A stretch of DNA of 64,000 bases, from contig CP136064.1 in assembly GCA_032622095.1 (NCBI GenBank), forward strand, positions 190,635,794 through 190,699,793, given 5' to 3'. Shown piece by piece: positions 37,680 to 46,820 of this stretch. The translations under genes and the position numbers were made by a program. Below the pieces are notes generated by a model. That model was not told the DNA's origin. It did not search any database and saw only the letters and a list, made by a program, of their open reading frames with translations. Position 1 is the first letter of the stretch; the number at the start of each line of letters is the position of its first letter. This stretch comes from Siphonodentalium dalli. Taxonomy: Eukaryota > Mollusca > Scaphopoda > Gadilida > Siphonodentaliidae.

Positions 37680-38275
37680 AAGGGCATAACTCCATCAAAA
37701 ATAATAGCACCGAACCCAAATTCTATCTTGACTGGGACTTTTTCATATACCAATTTCATACGAGAATTTGCATCAAGGGTTGAGTTGAGGTAGCTACGGG
37801 AACATGGGCTTGGATTGACATAACTGGCCCTAATAGAGAACAAGTTGAGGATGTCTGACATATTCACAATATCCAGACCTGGCTGGTTTTTTTTCAAACT
37901 CAATCTACATTGTTGAGCAAGTATGTCAACAAAATCAGTTCATATTTGCTCAAGTTATCGTGCTAACGCCATAAATATTCACGAAATTGAACTAATTAAG
38001 GGCCGTAACTCCGCCCACAATAGGCGAACCTGGTCGGTTTTAAAACTCGGTCAAGATATTTAGCAAGTCTCATATACCAAATATAAATGAAATCAGTTGA
38101 TAATTGTTCAAGTTATTGCACTACCTCCTTTTGTAGACGCTGTTAGCGAACCGACCTCACCAAACTATATAGGTATTTTGAAAAACTCAACCAAAAGTTC
38201 TGTCAAAATTATTCAAGCTATCATCCAAGAAAACATAAATCAAGAGTTGGATAGACAGACAGAATCCACTTTTTT
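37680..38275. repeat. Dispersed repeat C
   Basis: Contains GGGCCGTAACTCCGCC, CTCGGTCAAGATATT and ATGAAATCAGTTGATAATTG. Confidence 0.65.
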
Positions 38276-38592
38276 CTATAGTCACCCGAAAAAACATTGA
38301 CCAGTATATGAAATTTAGACAAAACTTGCACAAAGTCCCCTCACTCGACCATCCGGGAACTTGAATTATCGCGAAGCAACACCTATAAAATTGAACAACT
38401 CTTGGGTAGTATCACACAGAGAATTTTTTCAATGATTGTAAACATTGTGTAAATTTTGTGTAATATGTGTGTAATGTATATATCTGTGTATAAATTATCC
38501 CATCCTAATTCAGATCTGCTACTCAAGTACAAATTACAAATTAAGAATCAATCATTTCACAGTTACACTAAAAATTTCATGCCTCGTACATA

Positions 38593-38803
38593 CAGTAATG
38601 CCCTAAATAATCAACTCCTTAACCACAGCAGAAATATGTAACATTTCAGGATTTAGTCGGAAATATGACTTGTTGCCGTTCATCGGAAAGTTCTCATGGA
38701 GAGCTTTCCGATGAATGGCAACAAGCCATATTTCCGACTAAATCCTGAAAAGTTACCCATAATTCTGCTGTGGTTAAGGAGTCGATTATTTAGGGCATTA
38801 CTG
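38593..38803. mobile_element. Palindromic MITE, copy 7
   Basis: 211-bp palindrome CAGTAATGCCC to GGGCATTACTG with TA flanks. It lies 172 bp downstream of exon 2. Confidence 0.9.
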
Positions 38804-38974
38804 TATGTTTGCATAAATTTATTTCAGAGTACTTTCAATTGCTGAATAAAATGGCAAATTGATATATCATAACCTCATTGCAAATTCCTCCATTGCAACT
38901 CACTAAGGCTGGAGAGTCCTTTTATATATATTTATATAGACAAACTGCGCTCATGGTTGAGATTGAAATGATAC

Positions 38975-39082
38975 CTTCAAAATTTGTCCATCATCTGGAT
39001 ATTCTTGTAAAATGGATTTTATATCCTCGATAAGCTTAGGTCGAATGATTCCATATGCTGTGAATGACTCCATCATTGAAGC
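38975..39082 (-). CDS. SACS-like: Sacsin-like protein, exon 2 with start codon
   Basis: A 108-bp exon. After acceptor CTGTTTTCAG it reads GCT TCA ATG ATG GAG. I take the ATG at 39076-39074 as start because the preceding non-coding exon puts TAG in frame just before the junction. The second ATG has the better context (A at -3, G at +4). The 34 residues MMESFTAYGIIRPKLIEDIK then SILQEYPDDGQILK match the segment that precedes the N-box in sacsin ATPase modules (compare CKSINRILEGYPADYGICKE). It ends in phase 0 at donor GTATCA. The protein thus lacks the ubiquitin-like domain found at the N-terminus of vertebrate sacsin. Confidence 0.88.
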
Positions 39083-39131
39083 CTGAAAACAGAAATATAT
39101 AACTATGCAAAACAGACAAGGAGATCAGATA

Positions 39132-39243
39132 CATTAATGCCCTAAATAATCGACTCCTTAACCACAGCAGAATTATGGGTAACTTTTCAGGATTTAGTCG
39201 GAAAATGGTTTGTTGCCATTCATCGGAAAGCTCTCAGTGAGAG
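39132..39243. mobile_element. Palindromic MITE, copy 8 (left half)
   Basis: Left arm only, CATTAATGCCCTAAATAATC (first G changed) up to GGAAAGCTCTCAGTGAGAG. It begins 50 bp upstream of exon 2, so exon 2 lies between two MITE copies. Confidence 0.85.
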
Positions 39244-40251
39244 TCTATAAGACAATTAGCACAAATACCAAAAAATTTCAGAATACATCAATAAACAGCT
39301 ATGTTATATAGGTTTGTTGCCACCAAATCGCATGCCAACCATCCCTCGCCAAACCATAAGTTGAGTTTTGATAAAAAAAAAATTCAACTAAAAAAAAAAA
39401 ATTGGACCAAATTAAATGAAAGTGTCAATGACACTGTAGAGGATAATTTCATTTGTTACAGCCAATGACCCTTACCAAAATAATATTTTGCATCAAATAT
39501 GCAGCCTGTTTTTGTCCAACCACAAACAGTTGCTGATATGTGCAGCTAGCTGCAATGTTGCATATTTTTTTCTCAGTAATAGAGTGACTTAATAATAATA
39601 TGGATGGATCAATGTGCTTATGTATTATTGAATCATTGCATTCACCGCAACGCTGCAACTGCTGAACTCAACCGGAAGATGTTGATGGCTGATGATATTA
39701 AAAATATTTATATAAAATTATTAGATTTATATAAACAACTATTTTTCAGTCATTCATGCCTACTTCTTTCATAGGAATTTATGGTATCTAGCCTACCATT
39801 GATCGCCATGAATATTTATTCAATTTTGCAGCAACCAAATTTTAATGTTAAAAATTGAAGCAAACAATTGTACGCTACAAGTTAATTGCAGGAATATGGC
39901 ATTGCAGAAATATTTGCAGAAACCTAATTTGCATTGTCAATTTTTTTTAGATTAAACTCATAGCTCATTTAATTAACAAAACCATTTTGTTTTTTAATTA
40001 AAAAAAAAATTAAATAAAAATTTCGAAAAACTAACGACATTATAACATCTGCCAGTGTACCTGAAGTCATCACACACAAAATCGGTCCACAGGTTGGGAG
40101 AAAAATCAGGAACGGATACACAGACAATGCTACTATTTTGTGTATATTTTGAAATGATCTTGGTAACCTGTCGTTAACCAACATTGATTGCCCTACAGTA
40201 GATCAAGATTCATCATACTAGTAATTATCCATGACATGATCCAGCGAAGAT
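39244..40251. other. Intron 1, nothing recognised
   Basis: AT-rich, A- and T-homopolymers near 39380 and 40000. No gene or repeat family identified. Confidence 0.5.
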
Positions 40252-40400
40252 CTAGTCCAACAAATTAGACTTTCGAATTAAAAGGAATTTTAATATTTGG
40301 ACATTTACGAACCTCTTAATCCTTCTGAAGGATTAAGAGGTTCGTAAACATCCAAATATTAAAATTCCTCTTAATCTGAAAGTCTAATTTGTTGGACTAG
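40252..40400. repeat. 149-bp palindrome in intron 1
   Basis: Arms run from CTAGTCCAACAAATTAGAC to GTCTAATTTGTTGGACTAG with the centre at CTTCTGAAG (about 40323-40331). Only small mismatches are visible. Probable foldback element; GATCCAG/CTGGATC outside suggests it once extended further. Confidence 0.85.
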
Positions 40401-40470
40401 CTAAGATAATGCTATGATCTGGATCAGTGATGTATACATGTATGCATGATCTAATAAAAGTTAAACCTAC

Positions 40471-40657
40471 CTTCTACAATTTTTGGAAATACCAATGTGC
40501 TATCTGCATCGCTACCAACACATTTTTGGTTGACTGTCACCCTTTCATTCGGCCTATCTCGGAGACAAGAACGTTCCAGCATGCAAACTGAATGTGAATA
40601 TAAAGGTAATAATATTTCGCGGAAATGTAATCACGTGATACAGATTCCAGTTACCTG
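40471..40657 (-). other. Putative non-coding exon 1 (5' UTR) of the sacsin-like gene
   Basis: On the minus strand ATTGTAGAAG is followed by a good donor GTAGGT at 40470. No ORF crosses the junction: the frame leading into exon 2 has TAG two codons before the donor, and short upstream ORFs (for example ATG-CAG...TAG of 11 codons, ATGAAAGGGTGA) close before it. The 5' limit is placed about 25-30 bp downstream of the TATA-like box. An alternative donor GTAACT lies near 40652. There is no transcript evidence, so the exon is a prediction. Confidence 0.5.
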
Positions 40658-40680
40658 TTCTGGACGCTTCAGTCATTGTA

Positions 40681-40687
40681 ATTTATA
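40681..40687 (-). promoter_or_regulatory. TATA-like box
   Basis: Minus strand CTATAAATT. It lies about 210 bp upstream of the exon 1 donor and about 20 bp downstream of the interferon-response-type element, a typical core promoter spacing. Confidence 0.5.
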
Positions 40688-40703
40688 GGTCACTGGTATT
40701 TCC

Positions 40704-40723
40704 AAGTGAAAGTGAAAGTGAAA
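40704..40723 (+). promoter_or_regulatory. ISRE / IRF-binding element (AAGTGA repeats)
   Basis: Plus strand AAGTGAAAGTGAAAGTGAAA: three tandem GAAA steps spaced by GT, which contains two overlapping GAAANNGAAA cores. This is the classical recognition sequence of interferon regulatory factors (minus strand TTTCACTTTCACTTTC). It is the only such run I saw in the window and sits right in front of the putative TATA box. Confidence 0.65.
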
Positions 40724-40803
40724 TCAATTACGGGAGTACCTAAAACGCTGAATCAGCTGCTGATAAGCAGGTTACCAATTAAAATGCTGATCAGCAGATT
40801 TCC

Positions 40804-41180
40804 CAATTTCAGTTTAACTCAAATATAAAGACAGTGGTCGGTCGCGGGTTGTGTAAATGACACGTAATATAAGTGTTATACAGGAAGGGGACACATTTTG
40901 ACCGCATGCCAAGGCCGTTCAACAGTTCAAAATCCCATTCAGCAGTACGGCGGCTACAGTTTAGAAGATTATCGCGAACGCAGTTTATCTCAGTTATAAC
41001 GACGTTAGTAGAGTTTGCATTGTGCAAATGACTTGTAATCGATGGGCCATAACCATACACAGGGAGGGGAAACCATTCGACGGACATTCACCCCAGTTTA
41101 GCAGTTCAAAATCCCGTTCAGTAGTTCATAAGGAGCAGCTCAGCTGATTCCCCGAACGCAGTTTAACTAAATTATAATGA
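40804..41180 (+). repeat. Tandem repeat upstream of the promoter, unit about 170-175 bp
   Basis: The block GAACGCAGTTTAnCT.A.TTATAA.GA.GTTA occurs near 40978 and 41155, with a truncated start CAGTTTAACTC at 40811. Shared parts are TGTGCAAATGACTTGTAAT / TGTGTAAATGACACGTAAT and GTTCAAAATCCCnTTCAG. Two diverged copies lie immediately upstream of the putative promoter. Confidence 0.75.
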
Positions 41181-41588
41181 AGTTATTCACTGTTGTATCC
41201 GTAATTTTTTTCCTGACCCCCCCCCCCCCTGAGTTATTCGGGAATAAGTTATGCAAACGACATGATCTACGTGCCTTAACTAAATACAAAGAGAGAACAC
41301 CATTATACGATATGTTATGGCATTGGGATTACGTAGTTATACAAGTATGTGTGAAATTGGAGCACCGGAGCCAAAATAATACAATCACGGTCATAAAATG
41401 GCTGTCAAAATGGCCGCAACTCCAAGATATACCATGACGAAAGCAACATATTGGATAACCATATAGGAGTGAACATACGTATTAGTAATGTACATTCGTG
41501 TTGTTTAGTACCTTTAAAGCTACACAGATCATTAAAACATCCATCTGAAGGATGTATTGGTCATTTCAACGCAAGTCAAACCCAATGG

Positions 41589-42065
41589 TTAAAGGTACTC
41601 AACCCGATAAAACTCCTCTCAATTACTATTTCAATGGCTTCGGGGGTCAAAAATATTTGATTCGAGTCGAGGAAGTCACCCATCAAAGCTCAGATTTGTT
41701 AGATATCGATTTTAGAAATCTATTATTTTTCATTATCGGGAATTCTTTCTGGCCCAGTACGTAGTCAATTATTACCACTTGATTATAGAGTTATCCATCC
41801 TTGTCTGTTTGAATAGAATTTTGGCGTAAAATCTCGAGCATGTTACCAAATTGACGGCAGTTATAAGTACTCATCTCGAGAACATAAGAATTTTCAAAAA
41901 TCAATATCTAATAACTCTGAGCTTTGTTTGATGGGTTCCTCGACTCGAATCAAATATTTTTTACCCCCAAAGCCAAAGAAATAGTAATATAGGACCCTCT
42001 GATCGGATTGTTGTTGTTGGAATCTGTTGAGATGGGGACCCTCTTTACGGGTTGAGTACCTTTAA
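41589..42065. mobile_element. Foldback element F1, better copy
   Basis: Starts TTAAAGGTACTCAACCCG and ends CGGGTTGAGTACCTTTAA. The arms continue inward with CAATTACTATTTC..GGCTTCGGGGGT.AAAAATATTTGATTCGAG and its inverse at 41945-41985. The 477-bp palindromic structure has no ORF. Possible duplication TTAA at both ends is part of the terminal repeat, so the target site is uncertain. Confidence 0.75.
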
Positions 42066-42502
42066 AGTTCTGGTTTTTTGCTTATCCAACATCCAACTGT
42101 CCAGACAAAATATAATAATTTTGGTCATGCAACACACAAAGTAATGTTTCGCCACGGAGTGCATGGTAGTTTCATTGGACATTGTGATTAATCATTGAAT
42201 GTAACACATAAACTGAAGTGCACACCCTTGTGGTATAGACTAGTTAGATTTATGGAATTTGCAACACTCTCCGTCATAATATACCATACACATATGTCCC
42301 AATGCTTATCACACTGCAAAGAAACACCAATCTCTTCAATAGATTAGCGCCATATCTCACGAGATCAAAGAGATGGTACATCTCACATATTATTTATGAC
42401 TAATTTTCACGCAGCTACCAAACCGGTTTATTATTGGAACATTTTGTTCAAATTAATTAAGTCCCCACTTTACAACTGGAATATACTACCACGCAATGCA
42501 CA

Positions 42503-42516
42503 ATATTATTTTTCAG
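42503..42516 (+). repeat. Target-site duplication, left copy
   Basis: ATATTATTTTTCAG, repeated exactly at 45234-45247 after the A-rich tail of the L1-like element. Confidence 0.9.
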
Positions 42517-44120
42517 GGTATTATAACACTCATTCCAAAGAAGGGCAAAAACCGTCAATTATTAAAAAACTGGCGACCCATCTCTCTTTTGAACACAACA
42601 TATAAACTCGCCTCCTCGTGCATCGCATATAGACTTAAACGCGTCCTCCCGTATATAATTAATTCTGACCAAACAGGATTTCTATCTGACAGATACATTG
42701 GAGATAACACAAGGCTCTTATATGACATAATGCATCAAGCGAAAGCACACGATAAGCCTGGAGTCCTGCTCCTAGTAGACTTCGAAAAAGCATTTGACTC
42801 AGTGTCATGGTCCTTCATACATAAATGCCTCAATTTTTTCAAATTTAGTGATTCCATAAAAAAGTGGATGACAATTCTATATCAAGACGCTAGTTCGTCC
42901 ATCCTGATTAATGGTCACATATCACAAAGTTTTAAATTAGGGCGTGGCTGTCGACAAGGTGATCCCATATCCCCATATATTTTTCTCCTCTGCGCAGAGG
43001 TGTTAGCATTGTTGGTAAGACAAAATGATAAAATTAAAGGAATAGTACTCGGTGGTTCAGAGTATAAAATATCACAATACGCGGACGACACAACGTTTAT
43101 ACTTGATGGCAATGAAAGTAGCATTCGTGAGGCCTACTCAATACTTGACCTATATGCTCGGGTTTCGGGACTGCGTATTAACCCGGATAAATGTCAGGCG
43201 GCATGGATAGGACCAAGAGCAAACTGTGAATCAACCATGTGCCATGATTTAAAATTATCCTACTCAAACACTTTCAACTTTCTGGGCATTAATTTCGACA
43301 CTGATCTTCGAAAGATGATGACAAACTACTCCTGTAAATTGGACGAAATAGAACGACTAACCAAGATATGGAGCCACAGGCTACTAACCCCAATTGGAAG
43401 AATAACTGTCATTAAGACACTTATTCTTCCAAAGCTAACCCACATATTCATGTCTCTCCCCAATCCAGACGATGCTTTCGTTAAGAAGTTAAACACAATT
43501 TTATTCCAGTTTATCTGGAACTCTAAACGAGACAGAGTACAAAGGAAGCAGTTATGTCTCGATTACTCCCTAGGAGGACTGAAAATGATCAACTTGGAAC
43601 ATTTTAACGACGCAATGAAAATCACATGGCTGAGACGTCTGATATGTAAACAATCAAATTGGGCACCTCTCCTAAAAGACACCCCCATTATCAACGACCC
43701 CCTGTACCTAACATATGATGCTAAGTTCCTGTCAAAACAAACTTCAAAAATTTCTAACCCATTTTGGAGGGATGTTCTCAGCTCTTGGTGCAAATTTATA
43801 AGCATATATGATAAAAATGGTAATATCATGTCAGAGACCATATGGAATAATTCTAACATCAGAATGGAAGGAAACCCAATTAACTTTAATTCGTGGAGAA
43901 ATGCAGGCATATATTTTATAAACGATCTGTTCCTAGCAAATGGAGAATTTCACACCCATGACTCCCTTAAGGCTACATTCAATATTTCTACTAACTTCGT
44001 TATTATAGCTAGCCTAAAACGCCAAATATATAGCCTTTCAAACTCTCGAAATCAGCCCCTCCTACGATTACCCTCTCCGTTCTTACCCAAAACTTTGATC
44101 CCCGTTATTAAGGGACAAGA
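42517..44120 (+). CDS. LINE ORF2 reverse transcriptase domain (partial, 5' truncated)
   Basis: Reverse transcriptase that primes from nicked target DNA in non-LTR elements. Motifs in order: LIPKKGKNRQLLKNWRPISL (palm entry), DQTGFLSDRYIGDN, LLLVDFEKAFDSVSW (motif A, catalytic Asp), GRGCRQGDPISPYIF (motif B) and QYADDT (motif C, 43075-43092). The thumb region with PIGRITVIKTLILPKL and FIWNSKRDR follows. These are L1/Tx1-type features. An upstream ATG at 42496 belongs to the target DNA. The frame runs on to 44181, but the family reading leaves it around 44115-44125. Confidence 0.9.
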
Positions 44121-44731
44121 AAGGCGGTCAACTCTTTCATCGAACCCTGTCAATGGGGAAACGGGTGCCAAACTCATGTAAAAAATGGAATTCGGAAATA
44201 AAAGACGACTCCCAATCATGGGACAATATATTTCGCAATCCATTCACAACCACGCCTGACACAAAACTCCAATGGCTCCAATTTAGAATTAATACGAGAA
44301 TCCTATCGACGAACAAATTTCTGAAGATAGCAGGCATAAGAGCTGACGATCTATGTAAGCGATGCGAAAATACTCAAGAGAACATTTCTCACATTTTCTG
44401 GGACTGCCCATATACAAATCGGTTTATAACCGAAATTCAGTCTTGGTTGAAAATTAATGAAGTGTCTATACACATAACCAAACCAAGTATGCTTTTTGGC
44501 GTTAATCATTGCCAAGTGAATTCTATCATAAATTACTTCCTACTTGTGCTAAAGCAATATATATATAGGACTAAATTTGACCCGATCCAACTTTCAATAA
44601 AGGCATTTCTCGCTGAATTAAAATTCAAATATGAATGCGATAAATACACATCCAGAAGCAACATGCGATATCAAGAGTTTAAAAATCGATGGCTACCCTT
44701 CGAAAATATTATTAATGACAACACCGATTGA
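44121..44731 (+). CDS. LINE ORF2 C-terminal zf-RVT region, after a frameshift
   Basis: Same protein as the previous entry in the next frame: LFHRTLSMGKRVPNSCKKW, then TKLQWLQFRINTRIL, then CKRCENTQENISHIFWDCPYT, a CxxC..H..C zinc knuckle of the zf-RVT type. It stops at TGA 44729-44731. A single-base shift in the A/G-rich stretch near 44115-44125 separates it from the RT part, so this copy cannot make a full ORF2. Confidence 0.88.
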
Positions 44732-45199
44732 CTTGCTGATATTCCACAACAAAACCAAATTTATATGTATATACATGTATACACCCCGATTAATATAATT
44801 ATATACATAGAGCCTGGAACCCGAGCTATCTCTCAAATTTACATTAATCTTTTCAAACTTGATCATCAAAAAGCCGGCAAGAATTTATCTGCGCCTAACT
44901 TTACTCTTTATATAACTGTATAACTGACACGCGTCATTAAATGCACAAACGTTGTGTCGCCCAATAGCCAACGGAAAAACGAACTATTTATCGCTTTACA
45001 ATAACTACACCAAAAACAACTATATGATTCAAGCATGATTTTATTAATGTCGCCAGTGAGAAAGTATAGCCCGAGTGAAATTCACTTGGGAGCGTGCAAA
45101 AGTGAGTGCAAGAATATAATATGTATCAATGTATCGTTAATGTAATGCTTGTGTGTATGTATGTCTGTCTCATTTTTTTTTTGTTATATCTACTTCACC

Positions 45200-45232
45200 A
45201 ATAAAATAAAAAAAATAAAAAAAATAAAAAAA
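45200..45232 (+). repeat. A-rich microsatellite tail of the LINE
   Basis: AAAATAAAAAAAATAAAAAA and continuation, directly followed by the second target duplication at 45234-45247. Confidence 0.9.
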
Positions 45233-45247
45233 TATATTATTTTTCAG

Positions 45248-46480
45248 TATCGTTTTGTTTTGAAATATCTTACCAATACCACCCACGTAATTGTGCTAAA
45301 TAGCAGGGGATCATCGTTTAAAGCTATTATTTCAGCGTTGAACATTCGCTAAATGTTGCTATTTGTGGTTTTGTGTACAGCAACTATATGTAACTTTAGG
45401 GATAAGGGGCAAACGCGATGATGCAGTTGCAGAAATCGTATACTTTTCGCTTATATGTGGCTTCGGTGAATATAACTAAATATAATTTCCAGATATAAAC
45501 ACAGTCTCAGCCACATAATATGTAAACCATATCGGTCAAGTTTATAATTTATTGAAGATAGGTTTTGTACTCCTTTGTGTTTTGATCAATTGTGTTCATT
45601 ATATACCACCATGCATTCTTGTGATAATAGCGAAATATTCGTGTTTTGTCACCTGATTGGAGGCATCTATGATTACTATTTTGAGATATGGACAATAGGA
45701 TCTTCACATTTTACCCAAAAATATATGCATATATCTTATATTGTTCTATAGTAGTGCATCTTGGAAGGGTTAATGTTGTAGATAGCTAAATTAATGCTGA
45801 TCGGTCACATTCACGAGACTGCTCTGACTACATATATTTCTGCTTCTAGAAAAGATCACAGAATCAATACATCCATATCAAATCGCATTTAACTGTTTGA
45901 TTACACATATAATCACACGATTCAACATAACAAGACAGTCAATGACTGTGGGTTGCTCACCAGACTGTAAAGACTGAAAAGACTGGGACTCTGAAGACTA
46001 CAAGAGTCAGTATTTGACAATATCACTTAAGACAAGTAGTTCTAAACATGGACATAGCTGGAGGTTCTCCGTTGAGCAGGGCTCTTCAACTTGAAATTTC
46101 TAATTGCACACCACTGACAAATCTCTGGGAGTTTGTTTAAAATTGCTAGCAGTTACAATGTTTACACAAGCTGCTAGATGACATATTATTCTAATCTAGA
46201 TTAATGACCTGGGTCTCTCTCCATCTATCCACAAAGATATATCTGCCACTTTAAGTGGAAGCTGGAGATTTGGAAGGGATGTTGGTTGGGTGCAGTCCAA
46301 TCCAGGGTGTGGTGGGTGTTGGTGGGGTGTGGCTTGGGGTGGGGTGGATTTGGGCTATGTGGGAGGGGATATGGGTAAAGGAATGTTTCTGTAATTTCAG
46401 AAGATTAAAGTTTCATAACTCTGCAGCTGTTATAATGGTGTCACTTTTTTCAAATTTTATGAAATGATTAAAAAATAAAA
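45248..46480. other. Intergenic stretch, nothing recognised
   Basis: No supported gene. A short G/T-rich run lies at 46255-46375. Confidence 0.5.
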
Positions 46481-46820
46481 TTTGTGTTTGTTAAATTGAG
46501 TAAGGTGAAAATTCCAAAACTCCGAATTTAACAAAAATTTGTTTGTTTTTTTAGTTATGTCACTGGCTCCGCCCACATTTGACACAGTGATCTCAATTAA
46601 ATTTGAGAAGAAGTCGTTGTAAGAATTACAGAGTTATGGCCCTGGCTTCGCAACTATTGACCCAGTGTCCTCATTTGAACAAATCTGAATGAGATTCACA
46701 TAGGGAACATCCACACCAAATATGAACCCATTCCGTCCAATGGAATCAGAGAAGAAGATGTTCAAAGAATTGTTGACGGACGGACGGATGGATGGTACGA
46801 CGGTACTACCAACAGATAGG
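46481..46820 (+). repeat. Dispersed repeat with GACGGACGGACGGATGG tail
   Basis: Contains TATGTCACTGGCTCCGCCCA, TTACAGAGTTATGGCCCTGG and TCCACACCAAATATGAACCC, ending in a GGACGGATGG microsatellite at 46785-46800. The tail style recalls the end of repeat B (GACATCGGACGGACAG). Confidence 0.55.

Larger units (their letters stand above)
42517..45233 (+). mobile_element. 5'-truncated L1-like non-LTR retrotransposon
   Basis: The insert is bounded by a 14-bp target duplication. It starts inside ORF2 at GIITLIPKKGKNR, so endonuclease and ORF1 are missing. It contains reverse transcriptase, zinc knuckle (zf-RVT), about 500 bp of 3' UTR and a tail of AAATAAAA repeats (45200-45232). Only one frameshift is visible in 2.2 kb of coding sequence, so the insertion is young. 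It lies about 1.8 kb upstream of the sacsin-like promoter in opposite orientation. Confidence 0.93.

Noticed and set aside
40728-40745. Possible kappa-B site GGGAGTACCT and GGGGAAACC near 41066
   Set aside because: Each deviates from GGGRNNYYCC at important positions; such matches are frequent by chance.
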